A stretch of 64,000 nucleotides of DNA, from NCBI RefSeq assembly GCF_042186555.1, contig NC_133325.1, forward strand, positions 757,685,128 through 757,749,127, read 5' to 3'. Under the pieces are notes generated by a model that was given only the letters and a program-made list of their open reading frames with translations, was not told the DNA's origin and did no database searches. The DNA is from Aquarana catesbeiana (taxonomy: Eukaryota > Chordata > Amphibia > Anura > Ranidae). Positions 33,876 to 44,900 of the stretch are shown piece by piece. A program made the translations under genes and the position numbers. The number at the start of each line of letters is the position of its first letter. Within the stretch, counting starts at the first letter, position 1.

Positions 33876-34208
33876 TCTAAGCCTATGTGGGTCTTGGGAG
33901 TCTGCACCATTTAAGTTGGCTTTCCAGCAAGGCCCTCACTGATGGGTTTTATTGTAGGTTTTAGCTTCCCAAGTGTGCCATCTTGATTAGCTTGGATCCC
34001 TGCATGTTAGTAGAAGGTATTGATATATTGCAAATGAAAATTTGTGTTTTGCTCTAGTTCAGCTTTAATTCTTTAAAGCTTTATGCACAATCTACTTTGC
34101 ACACCGATATACAGGGAGACCATTTTCATGTCACCAATGTGCTCTTTATTCTTCTACATTAAAAAAAACAGAAGTAGATAGAAAAGAAAAGAATTTTAAC
34201 AGACACTC
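33876..34208. other. Unassigned stretch right of hAT element 1
   Basis: No gene recognised. It would have been continuous with 31.6-31.84 kb before hAT insertion. Confidence 0.4.
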
Positions 34209-34439
34209 ATGAAACTATCCATTTTTATCTCCAAGATCTGCAGAATAACAGATGGAACTGTAAATTCATCCAGTACAAAGGAAGAGGTTGTGAACTGTAT
34301 AAAAAGAGCAAAACCGATGGTAAAAGCACAGAAGTATTTTAGAGGAAGGATTGCAGTGTTAGAAGGTCCTCCTATACAAAAGACATATCTGACAAACATT
34401 TCCACTGTTAAAGTACCTTTGAAAAAAGAGAAGCTTTGA
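34209..34439 (+). other. Possible small coding region, 76 codons
   Basis: An ATG at 34,209 (with an in-frame TAA just upstream at 34,197-34,199) opens to TGA at 34,437-34,439. The peptide (for example RITDGTVNSSSTKEEVVNC and KYFRGRIAVLEGPPIQ) has balanced composition and no repeat character, and the surrounding DNA lacks transposon signatures. I do not recognise it. It could be a small host exon, an old element remnant or chance. Confidence 0.2.
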
Positions 34440-35055
34440 AATGTTAACCATGTAGACAAGGTGAACAGTAAAGGAATTTGTGGGCTTCTTGTGCTTGATT
34501 GTGAATTCTCCCTAATAGGACTTTTTAAAAGTGGTACTAAACCCACTGATTAAACTGTTTCTAAAAACAGTTACATTCAAAGAATGCCTTGAATGATAAC
34601 TGTCACAGTTGCTATTGAGCTTATGTTAGCTCTTAGCCAAACTGTCAAGCCAACAAATGAAGGAAAATTGGGTATCTGGCGCTCCAGGAGCCAATGCCCT
34701 TAGTTTGTAATAATGTACGTTTGATTAGTCAGTCCTTAGGTAAAAACACTTACAAGATATAAGTGGGAGTCATGCTCATCATAAGTATGTAGTCCTGGCA
34801 GTTATAACCGGTGTCATAACTGACCACATGTGCAACTATGGCAAATGCAGATCAAACAGAGACTAAGGTGGCAGCTTCCTTGGCGGTAAAGGATAGGAGG
34901 GTTTAGTCCTGCTTCAAATGCTAAAATTCCTAACAGAAAAACTTCGGGTAGCTCAACAATGCAGATGATTATTTATGTAGTTCTATATAAAAAAATGCCA
35001 ATTATGGCAAAACCAATTAAGTAAAAGTAGTGCATGTATTTACTGTAATAGTATT
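34440..35055. other. Unassigned stretch
   Basis: AAAAGTGGTACTAAACCCAC at about 34,528 resembles one end of the TTAAAG MITE family but no partner end is seen. No gene. Confidence 0.4.
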
Positions 35056-36290
35056 TTAACCTCTTCCCGACCGCCGGACAGCGATGTATGTCGGCAGAAT
35101 GGTACGGTTGGGCAAATGGGCGTACATGTACGTCCCTCCCTCCCCGTGGGCGGGGATGCGCGATGTCATCTCTCCTTGGTGGTATCCCCGTACTCAGGAG
35201 AAGCAACAGAATGTATTTTGGGGTGTAATTCCACATATAACCATGCCATGTTTGAACAATATATCATTTAGTGACAATGTTGTGTAAAAAAAAAAAAAAA
35301 AAGTTGTAATTTAACCGAAACTTGTGGCAAAATATAAAATATTCCATGGACTTAACATGCCTATCAGCAAATAGCTTGGGGTGTCTACTTTCCAAAATGG
35401 GGTCATTTGGGGGGGTTTTGTGCTATCTTGGCATTTTATGGCCTCCGAAACTGTGATAGGTAGTGAGGAGTGAAATCACCATTTTACGCCCTTAGAAAGC
35501 CTGAAGTCGGTGATTGGTTTTCGGGGTCCGGTACGCGGCTAGGCTCCCAAAAAGTCCCACACACGTGGTATCCCCGTACTCAGGAGAAGCAGCAGAATGT
35601 ATTTTGGGGTTTAATTCCACATATAACCATGGCATGTGTGAGCAATATATCATTTAGTGACAACTTTGTGTGATTTTTTTTCTTGTTTTCATTTTTCAAT
35701 CACTTGTGACAAAAAAATAAAATATTCAATGGGCTCAACATGCCTCTCAGCAATTTCCTTGGGGTGTCTACTTTCCAAAATGGGGTCATTTGGGGGGGGG
35801 GGGGTTGTGCCACCCTGCCATTTTAGCACCTCAAGAAATGAGATAGGTAGTCATAAACTAAAAGCTGCGTAAATTCCAGAAAATGTACCCTAGTTTGTAG
35901 GCGCTATAACTTTTGTGCAAACCAATAAATAAATGCTTATTGACATTTTTTTTTACCAAAGACATGTGGCTGAATACATTTTGGCCTAAATGTATGACTA
36001 AAATTGAGTTTATTGGATTTTTTTAATAACAAAAATTAGAAAATATCGTTATTTTTTGAAATTTTCAGTCTTTTTTCGTTTATATCGCCAAAAATAAAAA
36101 TCGCAGAGGCAATCAAATACCATCAATCAAATACCATCAAAAGAAAGCTCTATTTGTGGGAAGAGAAGGACACAAATTTTGTTTGGGTACAGCATTGCAT
36201 GACCGTGTAATTACCAGTTAAAGCGACGGAGTGCCAAATTGTAAAAAGTGCCTTGATCAGGGTAAATTCTTCCGGGGCTGAAGTGGTTAA
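35056..36290. mobile_element. TTAA-flanked piggyBac-type MITE
   Basis: It starts TTAACCTCTTCCCGACCGCC and ends GGGGCTGAAGTGGTTAA, with TTAA on both sides. The right 800 bp (for example TTCCACATATAACCATGGCA, AGCTGCGTAAATTCCAG, GACATGTGGCTGAATAC) is closely similar to 9930-10,705 in the piggyBac element, so this MITE looks like a deletion derivative sharing that 3' end. A duplicated segment (TGGTATCCCCGTACTCAGGA at 35,179 and 35,566) indicates an internal rearrangement. Confidence 0.8.
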
Positions 36291-36716
36291 ATAATAAAAT
36301 CATTAGAGTGAAGAAAAATACAGTTCGCTCATGGGACCCTGCTGTAATGTAATGCTATATAATCTGTAATCCAGGACCTTCTCATTACCTCATGATGAAT
36401 AAAAATATTATTCCATCATCAATAATGATATTCACCAGCTGTATGAGTAATAGTAGTTCCTGTCTCTCAGCAATAACCATTCCACTATGATAAAATGGAG
36501 TAAGGAAAGCTCAGAGCCACAAAATTTCTTTTGCAAGATGCATTCATCATATAGCTGAAGTAGATGTGTCACTATATCAGTGTAATTGTATCTTTAAGTT
36601 GCACAGACATTGACATCTTGTCAACTAGATGGCAGAAGTTCAAAGTTTGTTATACGATGGCAATCGTTCTTTTTTCCATTAAAAATTGGTAGGTGCAATC
36701 CATCATGTGTGTGTGA

Positions 36717-36718
<2 letters not shown>
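36291..36718. other. Unassigned stretch before (TA)n
   Basis: No gene recognised. It ends in a GTGTGTGAGTGTG tract leading into (TA)n. Confidence 0.4.

Positions 36719-36766
<48 letters not shown>
36719..36766. repeat. (TA)n microsatellite
   Basis: About 48 bp of TA repeats, left border of the palindromic ATTCGT element. Confidence 0.95.
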
Positions 36767-36768
<2 letters not shown>

Positions 36769-37757
36769 CATGTGCACAGCCAAAAAATTCATTCATTTTC
36801 GTTTTCGTTTCATTAGTTTATTATTTTTTTCGTTTTTCGGGTCATTCGCTCGCAATTCGTAAATTCGTTCATTTGTAAATTCGTAAATGCGTTCATTCGT
36901 ACATTCGAACATACGTTCATTCGAACATTTGTTCATTCGTACATTCGTACATTTGTACATTTGTAAATTCGTACATTCGTAAATTCGTAAATGCGTTAAT
37001 TCGTTCATTCGTACATTCATTCATTTGTACATTTTTACATTTGTACATTCGTAAATTCGTAAAATCGTACATTTGTAAATTAGAAAATTTGGAAATTTGT
37101 AAATTCGAAGTTTGAAAATCCAAAAACCCGAAAATTCAAAAATCTGAAATAGTAACTAACTATTAAATTATAGGTATTGTAATTTCCTTTCAAATTTGAC
37201 TGTCAGTGAACGTAACAAATACCAATTTATCCGAAGTTACGAATTATCCAAAACGAATGCTGCATCTAAACAAATGGAACGGAACAAATTAATAATAAAT
37301 AATAATAATAAAACGTTGTTATTATTGTTATTTATTATTATTAATTCATTACGTTCCATTTCGTTTTTTCGGATCATTCATAACTTTGGATAAATTTGTA
37401 TGTGTTACGTTCACTAACAGCCAAATTTGAAAGGAAATTACAATACCTATAATTTAAAAGTTACTAGTAATTACTAATAGTTAAGTTATTATTAGTTAAC
37501 TATTATTTCAGATTTCCGAATTTTCGAATTTACAAATTTACGAATTCACTAATTTACTAATGTACGAATGTACGAATGTACATTCGTAAATTGTGAATGT
37601 ACGAATGCCCGAATTTACAAATGTCCAATTTTATCGCATTTACGAATATTCGGAAAAAATTCGTGAAACGGGTTTTCGTTAATTCGGATATTCCCGAATT
37701 AACTAATTTGTCGAAATACGTTAAAAAACTAATTCGGAACAAAACGAATTGCACATG

Positions 37758-37758
<1 letters not shown>
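36767..37758. repeat. About 1-kb palindrome built from ATTCGTNCATT units
   Basis: The left end ACATGTGCACAGCCAAAAAA and right end AACGAATTGCACATGCCT are inverse-like. The left arm is a degenerate tandem repeat of about 10 bp (ATTCGTACATTCGTAAATTC), and the right arm contains the complementary ACGAATGTACGAATG units. Near the centre (about 37,195-37,430) CAAATTTGACTGTCAGTGAA and its inverse TTCACTAACAGCCAAATTTG bracket an (AAT)n/(ATT)n core. (TA)n lies on both outer sides. Non-coding. Confidence 0.85.

Positions 37759-37812
<54 letters not shown>
37759..37812. repeat. (TA)n microsatellite
   Basis: About 54 bp of TA repeats between the ATTCGT palindrome and the CAGTAAAACC element. Confidence 0.95.
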
Positions 37813-37818
<6 letters not shown>

Positions 37819-37825
37819 CAGTATA

Positions 37826-38590
37826 CAGTAAAACCTTGGATTGCAAGCATAATTCGTTCCGGAAGCATGCTTGTAATCCAAAGCACTTGTATATCAAAAC
37901 GAATTTCCCCATAAGAAATAATGGAAACTCAAATGATTTGTTCCACAACCATTTATTCGTAAGTCCTCCAGTTTATAGTCCGTATAAAAATATCATAGCA
38001 ATGTGATAGGTTGTGTAACCATAAAATGTCCATCCACAAATGAAAGTCTCTAAGGGGATTAGAAGCAAAATCCAGCCGGAGATAGAGAGCATAAAAAGAG
38101 AGGCGCCTCTAAGTGTAGCACTATGGTTACATTTAATGAAGGTACAACATTTAGCAACTCACATGGTTGATGATTAAAAGTGGCACATCTAAGTATGCAG
38201 GCATCCGGGGTAAAGCTGTCTGTAGTTGTGACTGGGAAGACTACCCTGCAGTAGAGCAGTCTAAAAGCGAGACTTGAACTGCTCGTGGAGTGCATCGTGG
38301 AAGGGACGGCGTCAATTCAATGGCGGTGCGGAGGACGGTCTATGTGGTCATCTTTACCCTGGATGCCTTCATACTTAGATGTGCCTCTTTTAATCATCAA
38401 CCATGTGAGTTTCTAAATGTTGTACCTTCATTAAATGTAACCATATTGCTACACTTAAAGGCGCCTCTCTTCTCTTTTAAACCCAGTTGTGACATGACGT
38501 TACTTGTATAGCAAGTCAAATTTTTTTTTTAAATGTTGCTTGTCTTGCAAAACACTCTCAAACCAAGATACTCTCAAACCAAGGTTTTAC

Positions 38591-38592
<2 letters not shown>
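37826..38592. mobile_element. Foldback element with CAGTAAAACCTTGG ends
   Basis: CAGTAAAACCTTGGATTGC at the left is matched inversely by CCAAGGTTTTACTG at the right, preceded by TA at 37,824-37,825. The ends are of mariner/Tigger-like type. A second, inner inverted repeat of about 118 bp (38,100-38,217 against 38,354-38,472, marker AGGCGCCTCT) makes the middle a large hairpin. Non-coding. Confidence 0.7.

Positions 38593-38648
<56 letters not shown>
38593..38648. repeat. (TG)n(TA)n microsatellite
   Basis: TG repeats pass into TA repeats. The last TA (38,647-38,648) is the target dinucleotide of Tc1 element C. Confidence 0.95.
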
Positions 38649-38653
<5 letters not shown>

Positions 38654-39641
38654 TGGGGACGGAAAGTATTCAGACCCCCTTAAATTTTTCACTTTTTGTT
38701 ATATTGCAGCCATTTGCTAAAATCATTTAAGTTAATTTTTTTTCCTCATTAATGTTCACACAGCACCCCATATTGACAGAAAAACACAGAATTGTTGACA
38801 CTTTTGCAGATTTATTAAAAAAGAAAAACTGAAATATCACATGGTCCTAAGTATTCAGACCCTTTGCTCAGTATTTAGTAGAAGCACTCTTTTGATCTAA
38901 TACAGCCATGAATCTTTTTGGGAAAGATACAACAAGTTTTTCACACCTGGATTTGGGGATCCTCTGCCATTCCTCCTTGCAGATCCTCTCCAGTTCTGTC
39001 AGGTTGGATGGTAAACGTTGGTGGACAGACATTTTTAGATTTCTCTAGAGATGCTCAATTGGGTTTAAGTCAGGGCTCTGGCTGGGCCATTCAAGAACAG
39101 TCACGGAGTTGTTGTGAAGCCACTCCTTCATTATTTTAGCTGTGTGCTTAGGGTCATTGTCTTATTGGAAGGTAAACCTTCGGCCCAGTCTGAGGTCCTG
39201 AGCACTCTGGAGAAGGTTTTCGTCCAGGATATCCCTGTACTTGGCCGCATTCATCTATCTTGGTCTCATCAGACCAGAGAATCTTATTTCTCACCATCTT
39301 GGAGTCCTTCAGGTGTTTTTTAGCAAACTCCATGCGGGCTTTCATGTGTCTTGCACTGAGGAGAGGCTTCCGTCAGGCCACTCTGCCATAAAGCCATGAC
39401 TGGTGGAGGGCTGCAGTGATGGTTGACTTTCTACAACTTTCTCCCATCTCCTGACTGCATCTCTGGAGCTCAGCCACAGTGATCTTTGGGTTCTTTTTTA
39501 CCTCTCTCACCAAGGCTCTTCTCAGTTAGCTCAGTTTGGGCGGACGGCCAGCTCTAGGAAGGGTTCTGATCGTCCCAAACGTCTTCCATTTAAGGATTAT
39601 GGAGGTCACTGTGCTCTTAGGAACGATAAGTGCAGCAGTCA

Positions 39642-40727
39642 GCCAAGGAGGGAGGGAGGAGCCGGATGTGGGTGGCTAATTGGAGCGGCTGCTGATCCCG
39701 GGATGCCGGACGTCTCTCCCTCTAGCTCCGGCATGCGGCCGAGAGCAGCCCCGTCTCCTCTATAGCTCGTCCGCCCCCCGCCCTGGAGCCTGACGCCCCG
39801 CACCGCACCGCAAACCCCCGCAGGCATCTCGAGCACGGATCCCCGCAGCAACGGTGAAGCACCTTGGGCGTGCTCAGGCACGTCGGGGAATGAAGGAGGA
39901 GGACGGTCGCTAGGCGATGATGAGTCACACTGAAGCGCTGTAGCGCTGAATGGAGCGGCTGACAAGCACAGGGAAACCTCGTGAAAGAAAAATCTGTGCT
40001 GCATGGAAAAAGCCGGGTAAGATTGTGTAAAAGCGGCTGAGGGGGTAAGTGTCTTATTCTGAATATAATATACAGGATCTCCCTCCTCAGCAATGGACTA
40101 GAATAGTAGGCAAAATCAGTGGAATGATAGCTTGCATTACTTATCCTAATATTACCTGCTCATGTATAAGATATATCCCCGAAGATAATTAGGACCGGGA
40201 CTCATATTAAAGCAGTAATTGATAGTAGTTCATAGGAGCAGGACTGGTATCAGCGAAAAAGTCCCCTTTTTTTTTTTTTCTTTCTCTCTTTTGTGTGCTG
40301 TGTTTTTCCTCTGGAGGATTTAAAACTAAAGCAACTGTATAGCGGGGATATAGGGTGTGGGCGTAACCTTAGGAAAACCAGGGGGCTTCTGGCTTCTGTA
40401 AATACCCAACCCAAAGAGGCCGGGACTCCAGAAGAAAGTAATCCCTCGGCTGACCGCACAGAGTACCAGAGAGGGTCGACCACACATATTACAATTCAAT
40501 ATGAACCACACCGGTAGGATATCCACACCTGTCCCACGGGACCCCCAGCGCAAACAGTATAATGAAGGGGAGGGGAGGGAAGGCGGCCACAACCAGTATG
40601 GTCAGTAGTAATAGAACAAGCGTAAGTCCAAGATGGGAATAAAGGGAGCCCAGGGAAGGCAGGCGGGTCTAAATGCAAAACTCCCGAACCCCTACCCAAA
40701 ATAAGCACACGAAGACAACTAGCAGAG
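39642..40727 (+). promoter_or_regulatory. L1 5' untranslated region / presumed internal promoter
   Basis: The first 350 bp are GC- and CpG-rich, like L1 promoters in other vertebrates. TGAGTCA (39,921-39,927) is an AP-1-type site. TATA boxes are not evident. A T run (about 40,266-40,279) lies downstream. Promoter function is inferred from position only. Confidence 0.6.
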
Positions 40728-41600
40728 ATGGACACCCACATCGTGGGTACGGAGACAACGGAAGAGGCCTCAAGGGCCCCACAGGAGGACAAACAACTAG
40801 CAACAAAGAGTGAGATGACAGAAATGTTCGCAAGATTAGAAACACTAATTAAAAGAGAGATCGGAACAATTCGACAAGATATGGGCCATACATTAAAAAA
40901 GAGTGGAAGAGTTGGAAACAACACGCAGGGAATGGAGATAAAAATCCTTAAACAGCAGATAGAAGAAATCCAGAAAGAACAAAGAAATCTACGGTACAAA
41001 CTGTAAGATGAGGAGAACCGGAATAGGAGGAAGAACCTGCAGATAAGAGGTCTGCCCGAGATGGAAGGGGGGAAAGAGAACCTACAAGAAGTAATTGATC
41101 AAATCTTTGGAGATCGTTTAGATCCAACTGACAATAGACCAAAGATCAAGCTGGAGCGGGCCCACAGGATAAGAAAGCCAGTGGAGATCAGGGGGGATGC
41201 CTCACGGGATGTAATTGTCAGGTTTCATAATTTCCAAGATAAAGAAAGGATCAAATCAAGCATAAGAATAAACCAACAAGTGAAATATGGAGAGGTAAAC
41301 CTACAGATCTTCCCAGATCTATCTGCAGAGACCCTGGCCAGGAGAAGAATCCTAAAGCCACTTCTTTCTCAACTCAGAGCAAATGATGTCCAATATTCAT
41401 GGGGCTTCCCGGCTTGCCTTACAGGACACAAGGAGGGTCGCTCAGCGACACTCAGGTTCCCCGAAGAGACACAAAAATTTTGCCAACGCTTGGAAGTGCC
41501 ACTGCTGGAAATCCCGGGATGGTGGGAAAAATCTGAAACTCAAGATAGTAGGGAGGGGACCCCTACTTGGAAACCAGTTACTAAAATGATGCGACCATAA
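40728..41600 (+). pseudogene. ORF1: L1 ORF1 protein, single premature stop
   Basis: The ATG at 40,728 opens a 290-codon frame closed at 41,600 and interrupted only by TAA at 41,004-41,006. The first part (residues 1-92) is charged with a coiled-coil-like stretch (MEIKILKQQIEEIQKEQRNL). After the stop the same frame continues with the RRM-like region (RKNLQIRGLPE) and the C-terminal domain (ETLARRRILKPLL). ORF1p normally trimerises through the coiled coil, binds L1 RNA and is required in cis. GAA-to-TAA is the simplest explanation for the stop, since Glu fits the charged context. As written only a 92-residue peptide would be made, unless read through. Confidence 0.9.
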
Positions 41601-41810
41601 ATAAGAGATATAAGACTGTATCATGATTATAGAAAGATAACTCTTGGACTAATTAGTAAAGGAGAGGAAGAAGAAAGGGGGAAGGGAAAAGAAGCGGGTG
41701 GATCCAAGGATGGTACCCCCGAGCTCAACCTCTAGGGGGAGAACCGAGGGGCCGGGAGGAGTTAGTAGGGCCACGGTTAAAAGGGCCATGAGATGGTCCG
41801 CTACCCCAAA

Positions 41811-41894
41811 AGGGGGGGAGAGGGAGGGGAGAGTTGGGGGGGGACAAGGGGGGGATAAGGGAGGAGCAAGGGTCAGGGGGGGGTGGGGGAGGGA
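41811..41894 (+). repeat. G-rich tract between ORF1 and ORF2
   Basis: Repeated runs of 4-8 G on the coding strand (GTTGGGGGGGGACAAGGGGG and following) could form G-quadruplexes. It lies about 80 bp before the ORF2 start. Confidence 0.75.
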
Positions 41895-41974
41895 GAGATC
41901 GGTACGCATGGCACTGCTCCCCGCTTCATAAAATTAGAAGAGAGGATCAGCCCACAAGGTGGAATAATAACAAG

Positions 41975-44900
41975 ATGACCGGGATAAATTTAATCTCATA
42001 TAATGTGAGGGGCATTAGTTCTCCCATGAAGTGTGCGAACATAATGAGAGAATTGAAGCTCCTCAAAGCAGAGGTGGTCTTCTTGCAGGAAACGCACTTT
42101 TACGTGGGCAAGAACCAAAGAATACTCTCGAGGGACTTTCCGAAGTGGGAATACGGGGATTCCCCAATTAAGAGCTCAAAGGGTATAGCTATAGGTTTTG
42201 CCAAAGATGCCAGATTTAGGTTAGACGAGAGAATGATTGACCCTGAGGGACGGTTTCTATTCCTCAGAGGCAATCTTAACGGGGTGGAATGTACGCTAGC
42301 AAACATCTATTGCCCAAACATCAACCCCGGAAGATGCCTCTTGGGCATTCTCTCAAAACTCGAAAGTTTCAAGAGCGGGAGGGCCATCATTGCAGGAGAT
42401 TTTAATATGTGCCATGACCAAGGTAAAGATAGTACGTCGTGTGTCCGGGGGACCGGAGGGATATGGATGAATAAACTTAAAAAGAAATTGCACCAATGTC
42501 AACTGTCAGATATTTGGAGGCTGCAACATCCGAATGAAAGAGACTATTCCTACTACTCCCATGTACACTCGACGTACTCTAGACTAGACTTTTTTTTAGT
42601 GGAACATAGGTATATAGATGAAGTAGAGGGCACAAGAATTGGGTCAATAACATTTTCTAAACATGCCCCAGTAAGCCTTCGGTGGAAATTAGCCAAAGGG
42701 AACTTTCCTTCTAATAGCTGGAAACTAAACGAGGATCTACTACATGATAGAGATATCGATCAGCGTATCAAGGAAGGAATAGAATTTTACTTTAAAACTA
42801 ACTTGGTTGGGGAAACCTCAGAAGCTGTAGTATGGGAGGCCCACAAAGTATATATTAGAGGCCTTATAATAAAGGCGGGCTCAGAAAGGAAAAAAATGGA
42901 GGCTAAGGAAAGACTAGCCCTACAGAAAAACATTCAGGAGCTAGAACAACAACATAAGCAAACAGGAGAAAAGGAGATAATGGTGGAATTTCATAAGAAC
43001 AGAGAGGCCATGCATGAGCTCATAGAAGTAGAGAATCGTAAGGTATATAACCGGGTTAAAAAAGAAAGATATATAGGAGGTAACAGACCCGGGAGGCTCC
43101 TGGCTAAGGTCCTAAGCAAAAAGAAAAACAATAACTACATCGATAAAATAAAAACCAAATCAGGCGAGATTGCCTACAAAGATAAAGACATCGCTAAGAC
43201 CTTCCAGGAGTTTTACGGGGGGCTGTATGCCATAAATAAAAAGACAAGTATCGAAGAGAAGGAAGAAAAACAAGGGAAAATTAAAAAGTACCTAAAAGAC
43301 AGCGGTCTGGCTAATCTCTCAGAAAGTGAACAAGCTGCTTTAGAAGCCCCCTATACGGAACTTGAAGTGAGAAACGCGCTCAAAGGGATACAACTGGGAA
43401 AAAGCCCAGGTCCGGATGGACTGACGGTGCTTTATTATAGAAAATATCAGGATTACCTAATACCAAAAATGTGCTCTTATATGAATGATACTGGGGAAAA
43501 AGGAGAAATGAGAAAGGAAGCTTTGGCAGCTATAATAGCTGTCATCCCAAAGGAAGGCAAGGATAGTACATTATGTTCAAGCTACAGGCCGATTTCCCTC
43601 CTAAAAGTAGATACGAAAATATATGCGAAAGTAATTGCGGATAGATTAAAACCCATAATAGAAAGGATCATACATCCAGATCAGGTCGGGTTTGTGCCAG
43701 GCCGACAAGGCAGGGATAACAGCATCAAGACCCTCCTGGCGGTGCAACAGATGAAGAAAAGTGGAGTCCCAGGTCTACTCTTGTCAATAGACGCTGAAAA
43801 AGCGTTCGACAGAGTGGACTGGGACTTCATGATGGGCACACTAGAGGAGATGGGTTTTGGGATTAAGATCCGTAGAAGGATAGGGGCATTATATTCCGGA
43901 CCTACAGCGAGAGTAAGGATAAACGGAGTCCTGTCGGAGCCGTTTGATATGTATAATGGGACAAGACAGGGGTGCCCACTCTCCCCTGTCTTGTTTGTAT
44001 TGGCTCTAGAGCCCTTACTAGAAAAGATCAGGCAGTGTCCGGATATCAGCGGGGTAACGATAGGTAGGGATCAATATAAAATAGCTGCATTCGCGGACGA
44101 TATCCTTCTTTACATAACGCGCCCAAGGATATCCCTCCAGAACATAATGTTAACCTTGTTAGAGTACGGAAAGCTTTCTAATTTCAAAATCAATTCAAAC
44201 AAATCGGAAACATTAAGCTTCAATACCAGCAAAACCAGAGATCACTCATATCAAAAGCACTTCCCCTTTTTATGGGGGCAAAAAGAATTAAACTACTTAG
44301 GGATAAAGATTACAACCTCATATGAGATGCTTTTTCATGCCAACTTCGTACCACTTCTTAACGAGATAAAGCAAGAACTCAGGAGAATTCACCTAGGACA
44401 ACTATCTTGGGGAGGGAGAATAAACATATATAAAATGGTTGTATTGCCAAGAATTAGCTACAAAATGCAAATGTTGCCAGTGGCGCTCCCACAGGCCTAC
44501 CTTAGAAAACTGCACTCGATTTTTTTAAGATTCATTTGGAGAGAAAAAACACCACGACTAAAATTTACACAATTGACAAAAGTTAAGGGTAAAGGGGGAT
44601 GGGGAGCACCAGATGTTCGCAAATATTATGAAGCCATAGCTCTAGCTAGAGTAATTGATTGGGCGAAAAATAAAGCAGATAAACACTGGGTAAAAATGGA
44701 GAAGGAAATTAGCAATACTAAGTTGAATAAAATAATTTGGATCCCACCACATTTAAGGAAATTAAGTTCTGAAACACACGAGATCACCAAACATGCGCTT
44801 AAAATATGGGATAATGTCCATAAAAGGGAGCACTGGGGATATAATTCCCCCCTAATGTCACTAAAGGATTCAGACTACTTCGCACCAGGGAAAGGGGAGT

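Noticed and set aside
41834..41974. N-terminal extension of L1 ORF2 by 47 codons
   Set aside because: It begins only with a non-ATG codon in the G-rich spacer and encodes low-complexity glycine. The ATG at 41,975 gives the normal endonuclease start.
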